Shown here one piece after another: positions 27,162-34,534 of a stretch of DNA of 64,000 nucleotides. The stretch lies in assembly GCF_003477605.1 (NCBI RefSeq), contig NZ_QUDR01000004.1, positions 27,942-91,941 on the forward strand. Direction: 5' to 3'. Position 1 is the stretch's first letter, and the number at the start of each line of letters is the position of its first letter. The position numbers and the translations under genes are program-made. The notes below the pieces were generated by a model. The model had not been told where the DNA came from. It searched no databases and was given only the letters and a program-made list of their open reading frames with translations. This DNA comes from Clostridium sp. AF37-5 (GTDB lineage Bacteria; Bacillota; Clostridia; Lachnospirales; Lachnospiraceae).

Positions 27162-27238
27162 TGAAGAAAGATTAAATACGCCAAAATCACACTAAAGCCA
27201 CAGGCTAAAATCAACATATCATGAAATTCATTCAACAT
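27158..27238 (-). CDS. Candidate 26-residue hydrophobic peptide (toxin-like)
   Basis: An ATG at 27238 opens a 26-codon frame (MLNEFHDMLILACGFSVILA, then YLIFLH) ending at 27158, with GAGAGG 9 nt upstream. The product would be a single membrane helix with little else, resembling short holin-like or type I toxin peptides. The SD lies in one arm of a perfect 12-bp hairpin (27243-27275) and would be sequestered. It follows ptsI on the same strand. No homologue is recognised, so this could be chance. Confidence 0.35.
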   Translation of the reverse strand: MLNEFHDMLILACGFSVILAYLIFLH

Positions 27239-27242
27239 AACA

Positions 27243-27275
27243 ATCATCCTCTCACATATTTTATGAGAGGATGAT
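27243..27275 (-). promoter_or_regulatory. 12-bp perfect hairpin after ptsI, covering an SD
   Basis: ATCATCCTCTCA / TGAGAGGATGAT with a 9-nt loop lies between ptsI and psd. It may be a weak terminator for either gene (U-runs are poor both ways), or a translational lid on the small ORF at 27158-27238, whose SD it contains. Confidence 0.6.
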
Positions 27276-27330
27276 ATCATGGATAAGTGTACAATAAAAC
27301 GTACATCTTTTTTTATTAGATTTTTTCTGT

Positions 27331-28947
27331 TTAATCTTCAATATTTCTAACTGCTTCTCTGACTTTTAAAACCATCGACGGACTCACGGACAACTCATCA
27401 ATTCCCATTGAAACAAATGTTTCTGTCAGGGAAGTGTCTGCTCCAAGTTCTCCGCAAATACCAACCCAGCATCCCTCTTTATGTCCATTTTCAACGACCA
27501 TACGGATCATGCGGAGAACTGCTTCATGGTGAGAATTATAAAAGTCGTCCAACTTCGGATTCTGCCTGTCAATTGCTAACGTATACTGAGTCAGATCATT
27601 GGTTCCAATGCTGAAAAAATCAACTTCTTTAGCAAGTAAATCGCTAATCATTACCGCTGCCGGCGTCTCAATCATGATTCCCAGTTCTACCGTTCCATAT
27701 GGAATTTCCTGCTCATCAAGTTCACCCTTGACTTCATTTACAATTTGTTTAATCTCTCGTACTTCATCCACTGAAATAATCATTGGAAACATAATCGATA
27801 ATGTACCATAATGGCTCGCACGGTAAATGGCACGAAGCTGTGTACGGAAAATATCCGGCTGCTTTAAGCAGATACGGATCGCACGATATCCAAGTGCCGG
27901 ATTGTCTTCTTTGTCCAAACCGAAATAATCTACCTGTTTGTCCGCCCCAATATCCAATGTTCTTACGATTACTTTTTTACCGGCCATCGTTTCTACAACT
28001 GTCTTATAGGCCCGAAACTGCTCTTCTTCCGTTGGAAATGTCTCGCTTTGCAGATACAAAAACTCACTGCGGAACAAACCAATTCCATTGGCATCGTTTG
28101 CCAGCACCTCGGCAACATCCGATACACCGCCAATGTTGGCATACAGATTGATTTTCTTTCCACCCTTTGTAATAGTCTCTTTGCCTTTCAGTTCCAGAAG
28201 AAGTTTCTGTTTCTTTTCTTCTTCTTCCTTCTGTTTCTGATAGCGTTCAAGTGTTTCTTCATCCGGTTCAATATAAACCTTTCCGTCAAATCCATCAACA
28301 ATTGCCATTTTACCGGAAATATCTCCCGGAAAATCCACGCCGATTAATGCCGGAATATTCATTGTGCGGGCTAGAATTGCTGTGTGGGAATTGGTCGAAC
28401 CGTGTTTTGTAACAAATGAAAGGACAAGACTTTTATCAAGCTGTACCGTCTCACTTGGTGCCAAATCCTCTGCCACAAGAATCACCGGCTCATTTCCGGT
28501 TATTCCACCGCTCTGCTTTCCCATTAAAACACGAATCACACGATTGGAAATATCTTTTACATCCGCTGCACGCTCTTTCATGTAAGCGTCATCCATACCG
28601 GAAAACATCGCAGCAAAATTGTCTCCTGTCGTTGCCACTGCGAACTCTGCATTTACCTTTTGTGTCTCAATCATATTGCGGATGGATTCGATATAATCCA
28701 AATCATCCAACATCATCTGATGTACATCAAAAATCATGGCGTTGGCTTCTCCTACTTCTAGGAGTGCCTTCTCATACAATGCCTTTAATTCCTCTTTTGC
28801 TTTTTCTTTTGCATTCTCAAAGCGTTTGATTTCCTCATTTGTATCTTCAATTGTCTTACGTTTTACCGGGTCATCGCCCTTTTCAAAAAGGGCGATTTTT
28901 CCGATTGCGATTCCACCAAAAACACTTTTTCCATCCAATACAATCAT
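27331..28947 (-). CDS. ptsI: PTS enzyme I (PEP-protein phosphotransferase)
   Basis: Enzyme I takes phosphate from PEP and passes it to HPr. The 538-residue protein has the HPr-binding helical domain, the active-site His in THGSTNSHTAILAR, and the PEP-binding barrel with FSIGTNDLTQYTLAIDRQN and GICGELGAD. The usual length is about 570, so it is slightly short but complete in motifs. It is the last gene of fruR-fruK-fruA-ptsH-ptsI, an arrangement in which general PTS proteins come under fructose control. Confidence 0.96.
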   Translation of the reverse strand: MIVLDGKSVFGGIAIGKIALFEKGDDPVKRKTIEDTNEEIKRFENAKEKAKEELKALYEKALLEVGEANAMIFDVHQMMLDDLDYIESIRNMIETQKVNAEFAVATTGDNFAAMFSGMDDAYMKERAADVKDISNRVIRVLMGKQSGGITGNEPVILVAEDLAPSETVQLDKSLVLSFVTKHGSTNSHTAILARTMNIPALIGVDFPGDISGKMAIVDGFDGKVYIEPDEETLERYQKQKEEEEKKQKLLLELKGKETITKGGKKINLYANIGGVSDVAEVLANDANGIGLFRSEFLYLQSETFPTEEEQFRAYKTVVETMAGKKVIVRTLDIGADKQVDYFGLDKEDNPALGYRAIRICLKQPDIFRTQLRAIYRASHYGTLSIMFPMIISVDEVREIKQIVNEVKGELDEQEIPYGTVELGIMIETPAAVMISDLLAKEVDFFSIGTNDLTQYTLAIDRQNPKLDDFYNSHHEAVLRMIRMVVENGHKEGCWVGICGELGADTSLTETFVSMGIDELSVSPSMVLKVREAVRNIED

Positions 28948-28988
28948 AGTACCTCCAATCTAAGGTATCTAACAATTACCTTAACACA

Positions 28989-29246
28989 TTACAGATTTTC
29001 CTGTAAAAATGCGCTCAATTTTTCAATTGCTGCGTCTTCATCATCACCATCTGCTCTCAGTACAATTTCCTGGTCTTTCTTTACGCCAAGTCCCATAACA
29101 CCAAGGATTCTTTTGGCATCCACTTCTTTGCCATCTTTACTAATTGTTACTTTGCTTGAAAAGGCTGCTGCCTCTTTTACAAACATTCCTGCCGGTCTTG
29201 CGTGAATCCCCTGCTCATCTTTAATTACATACTTAAACTCTTTCAT
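28989..29246 (-). CDS. ptsH: HPr-like phosphocarrier protein lacking Ser46
   Basis: HPr carries phosphate from enzyme I to the EII proteins on His15, present here in GIHARPAG. The 85-residue length is normal. The regulatory position 46, serine in canonical Firmicute HPr (KSIMGVMSLG), is Arg here (KRILGVMGLG), and Ser52 is Gly52. HPr kinase could not phosphorylate this site, so the protein should not support CcpA-dependent repression. It lies between fruA and ptsI, 19 bp after fruA. Confidence 0.94.
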   Translation of the reverse strand: MKEFKYVIKDEQGIHARPAGMFVKEAAAFSSKVTISKDGKEVDAKRILGVMGLGVKKDQEIVLRADGDDEDAAIEKLSAFLQENL

Positions 29247-29265
29247 TTTCCTTTCCTCCTTTTAC

Positions 29266-31314
29266 TTATGCTTTCGCATCTTTTTTGATAAATCCTAACA
29301 TCACTGCCGTCACAGCGGACCCAACCAGCCATGCGACAATATATAATAACGGCTGTCCAACGGTAGCGAATACGAACACGCCACCATGCGGAGCCATTAA
29401 GGTACATCCAAAGAGGGCGGATAACAATCCTGCCACACCGGCACCAGCCATCGTACACGGAATAACATGCAGTGGATCAGATGCCGCAAATGGAATTGCG
29501 CCTTCGGTAATAAACGAGCATCCCATTACAATATTCGAAACTGCGGAACCCTGCTCTGCTTTTGTAAATTTCCGAGGAAACAATTTGCAGGCTGCTGCAA
29601 TACCAACCGGTGGCACCATACCACCTACCATGATGGAAGCCATTGCCATATAACATGCCTGAACTGCCGGGTCAGAAGCCTGTGCTCCCTGTGCCATCAT
29701 CTGCGATGCGGTTGCTAACATACCGGAGCCAAATACATAAGCTGCCTTGTTAATCGGGCCTCCCATATCAATCGCCATCATAGCACCAAGAATCAAACCA
29801 AGAACTGTAATCATACCGGCATCGGAAATGCTTGTCAGCATATTGCTAAGTCCTGTATTAATCAAACCAATCAGTGGATTAAATACCATCGTCATCAATA
29901 TACCAATCAGGAAAATACCAACGAGCGGATAAATCAGTGTCGGTTTAATTCCTTCCAAAGAATCCGGCAATTTACTGCACAATTTCTTTAATCCTAATAC
30001 GATAAATCCTGCCACAAAGCCGGCTGCAATACCACCAAGGAATCCGGATACGGTATTTCCACCATTTTCTCCAACAAAGGCAAAATTTGAAATGAATTTT
30101 GAAAATCCACCAAGACTTTCATTGGCAAATACATATTTCGCCAGTACTGCATTTCCATTTGCTGCTAACAAACCACCGGTAAAACCAACAGCAAGTCCTG
30201 GTCTGTCTGCAATTGAATAGGCAATATATCCGGCCAATACCGGAACCATGAGTCCCATGGAAAAATCGCCAATATACTTAAACAGTGCGGATAATGGTGT
30301 ACATGTACCAAAATTTCCACCACCGGTACCACCATAGCCACAAAGTGTATCAATCAAAAATGCAATAGCTATCATAATACCGCCACCAATTACAAATGGA
30401 AGCATGTGTGAAACACCACTCATCAGATGCTTATAGGTCGCATGTCCAATCCCCTCTTTTTCCGCTGTTTCTTCTTTCGGAGCAGTTTCTCCGCCGCCCT
30501 CATATAACGGTGCTTTTCCGTCTACGATTTCACGAAGTAATTCTTCCGGTTTATTAATTCCATCGGCAACCTTAGTAACAACGGTTGGTTTTCCCTGAAA
30601 ACGATCCATCGGCACCTGCGTGTCTGCCGCTACGATAATACCATCGGCACGCTCAATTTCATCTGTCGTCAATACATTTTTTGCACCGCCGGCTCCTCTT
30701 GTCTCTACCTTAATCGAGTAACCTAATTCTTTCGCCTTTTTCTCAAGTGCCTCTGCCGCCATATAGGTGTGTGCAATTCCCGTAGGACATCCGGTCACTG
30801 CCACAATATAGTGTTCGGAATTCGACTGTTCTACAACAGTATCATTCTCATTTTCCGAACCTTTTTCTGCCTCTTCAATAATCTGTTTAAATTCAGAAAC
30901 ACTCGTTGCCTGACGAAGTTTATTGGTAAAATCTTCATCCATCAGAAGAACTGACAAACGACTCAGCACATCCAAGTGCACATTATCTTCTGTGTTTGGT
31001 GCCGCAATCAGGAAAAACAAATGTGCCGGTTGTCCATCTAACGATTCAAATTCAACCCCATCTTTTACAACCATAGCTGCAAGTCCCGGTTTGATAACCG
31101 CATCCGATTTGCAATGCGGAATAGCAATTCCCTCACCAATACCAGTGCTTCCTTCCTGTTCTCTTGCATACACACCCTGACGATACGTCTCTTTGTCCCT
31201 CAACTTTCCGCTCGCATCCATCAGTTCCACCATTTGGTCAAGTGCTGCCTTTTTGTCTGCCACTCTACCATCCAGCAAAATGCTTCTGTCATCTAATAAA
31301 TCAATAATTTTCAT
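29266..31314 (-). CDS. fruA: Fructose PTS permease EIIABC
   Basis: This single 682-residue polypeptide imports fructose as fructose-1-phosphate. Domains in order: EIIA (1-145) with active His in GIAIPHCKSDAV; EIIB (about 165-265) with the phosphorylated Cys in VAVTGCPTGIAHTYMAA; EIIC membrane domain (about 300-680) with many helices, including IAYSIADRPGLAVGFTGGLL and GGPINKAAYVFG. It is preceded by fruK (15 bp) and followed by ptsH, consistent with a complete fructose uptake operon. Confidence 0.96.
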   Translation of the reverse strand: MKIIDLLDDRSILLDGRVADKKAALDQMVELMDASGKLRDKETYRQGVYAREQEGSTGIGEGIAIPHCKSDAVIKPGLAAMVVKDGVEFESLDGQPAHLFFLIAAPNTEDNVHLDVLSRLSVLLMDEDFTNKLRQATSVSEFKQIIEEAEKGSENENDTVVEQSNSEHYIVAVTGCPTGIAHTYMAAEALEKKAKELGYSIKVETRGAGGAKNVLTTDEIERADGIIVAADTQVPMDRFQGKPTVVTKVADGINKPEELLREIVDGKAPLYEGGGETAPKEETAEKEGIGHATYKHLMSGVSHMLPFVIGGGIMIAIAFLIDTLCGYGGTGGGNFGTCTPLSALFKYIGDFSMGLMVPVLAGYIAYSIADRPGLAVGFTGGLLAANGNAVLAKYVFANESLGGFSKFISNFAFVGENGGNTVSGFLGGIAAGFVAGFIVLGLKKLCSKLPDSLEGIKPTLIYPLVGIFLIGILMTMVFNPLIGLINTGLSNMLTSISDAGMITVLGLILGAMMAIDMGGPINKAAYVFGSGMLATASQMMAQGAQASDPAVQACYMAMASIMVGGMVPPVGIAAACKLFPRKFTKAEQGSAVSNIVMGCSFITEGAIPFAASDPLHVIPCTMAGAGVAGLLSALFGCTLMAPHGGVFVFATVGQPLLYIVAWLVGSAVTAVMLGFIKKDAKA

Positions 31315-31329
31315 ACTAATTCTCCTTTC

Positions 31330-32244
31330 TTAAAAATCAAATATATGTGAACGTCGTACCTGCTCCACTTCTTCTCTCGTTGCCAACTGGTCTGAAAATG
31401 CGCTTGCGCTTCCCGTGCAAAGTCCCATTTTAAAGGCTTCCGCATAATCGCCTTTGGCTAAATACCCGGCAAGAAACCCGGCTACCATCGAATCTCCTGC
31501 TCCCACTGAATTTTTCACAACACCATGCGGTGCCTCACTGGTAAATACGCTGCCATCACTGCCAACAAATACAGCGCCTTCCCCAGCCATGGAAACAATG
31601 ACATTCTGTGCTCCCTTTTTCTGCAATTCCTTTGCATATACAACCGCTTTTTCTTTACTGTCAATCGTAACATCAAAAATTTCCGAAAGTTCGTGATTAT
31701 TTGGCTTTATCACGAATGGATGATACGCAAGCACATTCATCAAAAGATCCTTTGTCGCATCCACAGCAATTTTAATCCGCTTGCTCTGAAGCCTTGACAT
31801 GATATCTCTGTAAATCGACTGCGGCATTCCGGAAGGTATGCTTCCCGCAAGAACAAGCACATCGTCGTCTTTCAATGTATCCAGCTGCTCATACAACAAT
31901 TCCAAATCTTCCTTCCGAATCACTGGTCCCATTCCATTGATTTCGCTTTCCACATCGGAACGAATCTTAAGGTTAATTCTCGAAGTTCCATTTTCAATAT
32001 GAATAAATTCGGTTGAGATTCCCTTTTCTTTCAGAAGCCGCTCAATCTCCCGTCCGGTAAATCCGGAAAGGAAACCAAATGCCGTCGTTTCATATCCCAG
32101 GTTTTTGAGCACCATAGATACATTAATTCCTTTTCCTCCGGCATAAATATCTTCCTGCACCGTGCGGTTTACTTTGCCGAGTTCAAAATTCTCCACATGA
32201 ATGGTGTAGTCTAAGGAAGGATTAAATGTTACCGTGTAAATCAT
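31330..32244 (-). CDS. fruK: 1-phosphofructokinase
   Basis: FruK phosphorylates fructose-1-phosphate to fructose-1,6-bisphosphate. The PfkB-family protein of 304 residues starts MIYTVTFNPSLDYTIHV and has GGKGINVSMVLKNLG and the C-terminal GAGDSMVAGFLAGYL with the catalytic Asp. The neighbours fruR, 11 bp upstream, and fruA define its role as 1-phosphofructokinase rather than tagatose-6-phosphate kinase. Confidence 0.95.
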   Translation of the reverse strand: MIYTVTFNPSLDYTIHVENFELGKVNRTVQEDIYAGGKGINVSMVLKNLGYETTAFGFLSGFTGREIERLLKEKGISTEFIHIENGTSRINLKIRSDVESEINGMGPVIRKEDLELLYEQLDTLKDDDVLVLAGSIPSGMPQSIYRDIMSRLQSKRIKIAVDATKDLLMNVLAYHPFVIKPNNHELSEIFDVTIDSKEKAVVYAKELQKKGAQNVIVSMAGEGAVFVGSDGSVFTSEAPHGVVKNSVGAGDSMVAGFLAGYLAKGDYAEAFKMGLCTGSASAFSDQLATREEVEQVRRSHIFDF

Positions 32245-32255
32245 TCTTTGTCACC

Positions 32256-33002
32256 TCACTTTACTTCAATGATATTGTCACATTGTCTATAACTCTCATC
32301 CAAAATCTGTGTCGTTATGATACAAGTTTTTGCAAACTCTCCAAATTTTACACAGGAAATCTGCGAAAACTTACTTGAATCACAAAGCACATAACGTTTG
32401 GCACAATGTTTCATAGCAACTTCTTTTACTTTTGCCTCTTTGACATCCGGTGTACTAAAACCTAATTTCTGATGTACACCATTTGTTCCCCAAAAGCCTT
32501 TTGTAAAATTATATTTTTGTAGACTTTCAATTGCTTCATCACCAACAATTGCCTCTGTCGTTGCCTTAAACTCTCCGCCAAGAATATACGTTGTATATCC
32601 CGCCATCGAAAGTTTCCTAGCATGTGAAACTGCATTTGTCACAAATGTGATATCCTTTTCTGTCAGATAATCAATCATAAGTTCTGTTGTCGTTCCGGCA
32701 TCCAGATACACAAAATCGTTTGGCTCAATAAGCGATGCCGCATACTTTGCAATTTCCACTTTTTCCTCTAAATTCCGGTCTTTTTTTTGGAGTACAGTAT
32801 CTTCTTTGGTACTATAAACATCACTGATTATCATCGCACCGCCACGAACTTTTTGAAGCCTTCCCTGCTTATCAAGCAGAGTCAAATCCCGTCTGGCTGT
32901 GGATTCTGATATTCCCATCCGTTCCATCAATTCCGGAATTGAAGCACTCCCTTTTTCCTTCACAATACGCTCAATTCCCTGAAGTCTTTCTTCTGTCAGC
33001 AT
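32256..33002 (-). CDS. fruR: DeoR-family repressor of the fructose operon
   Basis: The 248-residue protein has an N-terminal DeoR HTH (RLQGIERIVKEKGSASIPEL, then SESTARRDLTLLDKQGRLQ) and a C-terminal sugar-phosphate sensor domain (DAGTTTELMIDYL, ILGGEFK, GTNGVH, CDSSKF). The effector is expected to be fructose-1-phosphate. The frame runs up to 33098, but GGAG stands 7 nt before the ATG at 33002 (MLTEERLQ), and the promoter lies at 33070-33098. It is the first gene of the operon and probably autoregulates through the two operators upstream. Confidence 0.92.
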   Translation of the reverse strand: MLTEERLQGIERIVKEKGSASIPELMERMGISESTARRDLTLLDKQGRLQKVRGGAMIISDVYSTKEDTVLQKKDRNLEEKVEIAKYAASLIEPNDFVYLDAGTTTELMIDYLTEKDITFVTNAVSHARKLSMAGYTTYILGGEFKATTEAIVGDEAIESLQKYNFTKGFWGTNGVHQKLGFSTPDVKEAKVKEVAMKHCAKRYVLCDSSKFSQISCVKFGEFAKTCIITTQILDESYRQCDNIIEVK

Positions 33003-33069
33003 CTCATCACTCCATTTCATTTTTTGACTACTTTTGCCCGAAATGGACTTTTTTGTTTTCTTTATCTGT

Positions 33070-33123
33070 ATTATAGAGTCATTTCCCGTCATTGTCAATC
33101 AGTTTCTTTCATTTTCTGTCATT
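33070..33123 (-). promoter_or_regulatory. fru operon promoter with two FruR-like operators
   Basis: The perfect consensus TTGACA (33093-33098), 17 bp, TATAAT (33070-33075) is present. The 15-bp direct repeat TCATTTYCYGTCATT (plus strand) occurs at 33079-33093, within the spacer, and at 33109-33123, just upstream of -35, exactly 30 bp apart (about three helical turns). Placement fits repression by the DeoR protein encoded next. Confidence 0.82.
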
Positions 33124-33152
33124 TTTTGAAAGAAAATAATTTTCACACAAAA

Positions 33153-33207
33153 ATACCGGATAAAATAAACAGCTAAGAATTAGTCCTTTGATTATTTTAT
33201 CCGGTAT
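33153..33207 (-). terminator. Terminator of the Rpn gene
   Basis: A 16-bp perfect stem (ATACCGGATAAAATAA and complement) is followed on the minus strand by TTTTT, separating the Rpn gene from the fru promoter. Confidence 0.88.
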
Positions 33208-33228
33208 CTACTTATGTTATTGATATTA

Positions 33229-33498
33229 TTACTCTCCAATCCCATACTCCTGTAACAATTCTTTCTGGTATTCTGTATCTATGATTGCTTTTTGTATATC
33301 TTCCATTCGATTATCTGCCAACAAACAGTGATATAACGTGTTGATTTCTTGGATTCCTTGTGAAATGCCTTTCACTATTCCACGTGCTTCTCCCTGCTCC
33401 AGACCTTGGGCAATGCCTTTTTCTATTCCTCGTGCCTCTCCCTGTGCTATTCCTTTCTCTACTCCTCGTTCCTCATACATATCTAATAATACACACAT
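33229..33498 (-). CDS. Candidate internal RpnS antitoxin frame
   Basis: Within the Rpn gene and in the same frame, AAAGGAGG (33509-33516) stands 10 nt before ATG 33498, an arrangement stronger than the SD of many genes. The product would be 89 residues: a short helix (MCVLLDMYEERG), the four-residue repeats and the C-terminal domain (EINTLYHCLLADN...). In E. coli, Rpn C-terminal domains made from internal starts neutralise the full-length nuclease. Here it is inferred from start position and repeats. Confidence 0.55.
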   Translation of the reverse strand: MCVLLDMYEERGVEKGIAQGEARGIEKGIAQGLEQGEARGIVKGISQGIQEINTLYHCLLADNRMEDIQKAIIDTEYQKELLQEYGIGE

Positions 33499-34272
33499 AT
33501 TGATTTTTCCTCCTTTTCCTTCAGTTTCTTCAATTAATTCCTTTGCTTTCCGATATCTCGTGTCGTTTGTCACCGCAGACAACCAGTCTAAAAACGCCTC
33601 CGGATGGTCTAATTCAAATTCTGTTGTTTGAAAATATTCATCCAGTTTTTTTCTGTCATTTCCACAGCACAGGTAACGGACTATGTATTTAAAATCTGAT
33701 TGATACTGGCTTATCGTCGTTTCCGGCTGACTGGCTAGGTTAATCACACAAACCGAATACGAGGGTATCCATGGCTCCAACTCACATTTCATGTCTTCCG
33801 GGAACTCCAGCATATCATTCAGACATCTTGGTTTTTCCCATTTCTTCTGACTGTAATTCAAAACCAACGTGATGACCGGGCTTAACTTCTGTGAATCATT
33901 AAGTTCTTTTGTCATCGGGGTTGGATAATTGCCGGTTTTCCGATTGTTTTCCTTCACTTCTTTTATCTGTTCCATATATTTGGCGTGCTGGTATCCCATA
34001 TCACGCACCGGCATAATATTATTTTTGTCACTCTGATTTTCCAAACATAAGAAGAAATTTGTATTATCCTTCTTACACTTCATCGGCACATCCATCTGTA
34101 ACTGGCGAAGTTTATCGTCAGAGACGACTTTCGTAATCAACTCGCCGGGTTCTCTCGACAACTCTTCCGCTGACACATAACACCTGCCACCAAATAAGTT
34201 TACATTGACAATGTCTGAAAATACATCTTTGTACTGTAGTAAATTTTTCTCTGCTAAATCTTTTGCTCCCAA
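33229..34272 (-). CDS. Rpn-family PD-(D/E)XK nuclease (RpnL-like)
   Basis: The 347-residue protein belongs to the Rpn/PDDEXK_2 'transposase' nuclease family: an N-terminal nuclease domain (FSDIVNVNLFGG; ITKVVSDDKLRQLQMDVPMK; NTNFFLCLENQSD, supplying the D..ExQ core) followed by a helical region. A run of about ten four-residue repeats follows (VEKG IAQG EARG IEKG ...), then a short C-terminal domain. The start codon is TTG with AAGGAGG 7 nt before it. An internal ATG at 33498 has its own strong SD. It has its own promoter and terminator. Related in plan, but not closely in sequence, to the pair at 61.7-63.6 kb. Confidence 0.85.
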   Translation of the reverse strand: MGAKDLAEKNLLQYKDVFSDIVNVNLFGGRCYVSAEELSREPGELITKVVSDDKLRQLQMDVPMKCKKDNTNFFLCLENQSDKNNIMPVRDMGYQHAKYMEQIKEVKENNRKTGNYPTPMTKELNDSQKLSPVITLVLNYSQKKWEKPRCLNDMLEFPEDMKCELEPWIPSYSVCVINLASQPETTISQYQSDFKYIVRYLCCGNDRKKLDEYFQTTEFELDHPEAFLDWLSAVTNDTRYRKAKELIEETEGKGGKINMCVLLDMYEERGVEKGIAQGEARGIEKGIAQGLEQGEARGIVKGISQGIQEINTLYHCLLADNRMEDIQKAIIDTEYQKELLQEYGIGE

Positions 34273-34347
34273 ATAATATCCTCCTTAATTAGTCAATTTT
34301 TTTATCACTACAAGGAGAACATCTTCGCCCCACCCTTGTTTGTATAT

Positions 34348-34376
34348 ATACTAGCACAGTTGCATTACAAAGTCAA
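34348..34376 (-). promoter_or_regulatory. Promoter of the Rpn gene
   Basis: TTGACT (34371-34376) is separated by 17 bp from TAGTAT (34348-34353) on the minus strand. Confidence 0.65.
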
Positions 34377-34464
34377 TATATTTACTTACAATCGTCAAGC
34401 GACTTACACCCCCTAAAAAAAGGCCTAAATCGTGCCAAACAAGCCAAATTCCAGCATATAAAAA

Positions 34465-34507
34465 GAGCGCAAAACGACACCCCCAATAGGAGGGGCGTTC
34501 TACGCTC
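34465..34507 (-). terminator. Terminator of the large secreted protein gene
   Basis: A GC-rich hairpin (GAGCG...CGCTC outer arms with an inner CCCC/GGGG stem) is followed by TTTTT on the minus strand, 28 bp after the stop codon. Confidence 0.85.
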
Positions 34508-34534
34508 AAAGTTTTTTTCAAAACCCGTCTTATA

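Noticed and set aside
27279..27347. Plus-strand 22-codon ORF (MDKCTIKRTS...) with GAGAGG from the same palindrome
   Set aside because: The SD is a by-product of the perfect palindrome, the peptide runs into the ptsI 3' end, and its composition is not convincing.
33229..34272. Transposase of an insertion sequence
   Set aside because: Rpn proteins are often labelled PD-(D/E)XK transposases, but there are no terminal inverted repeats or target duplications at this gene, and it has its own promoter and terminator.
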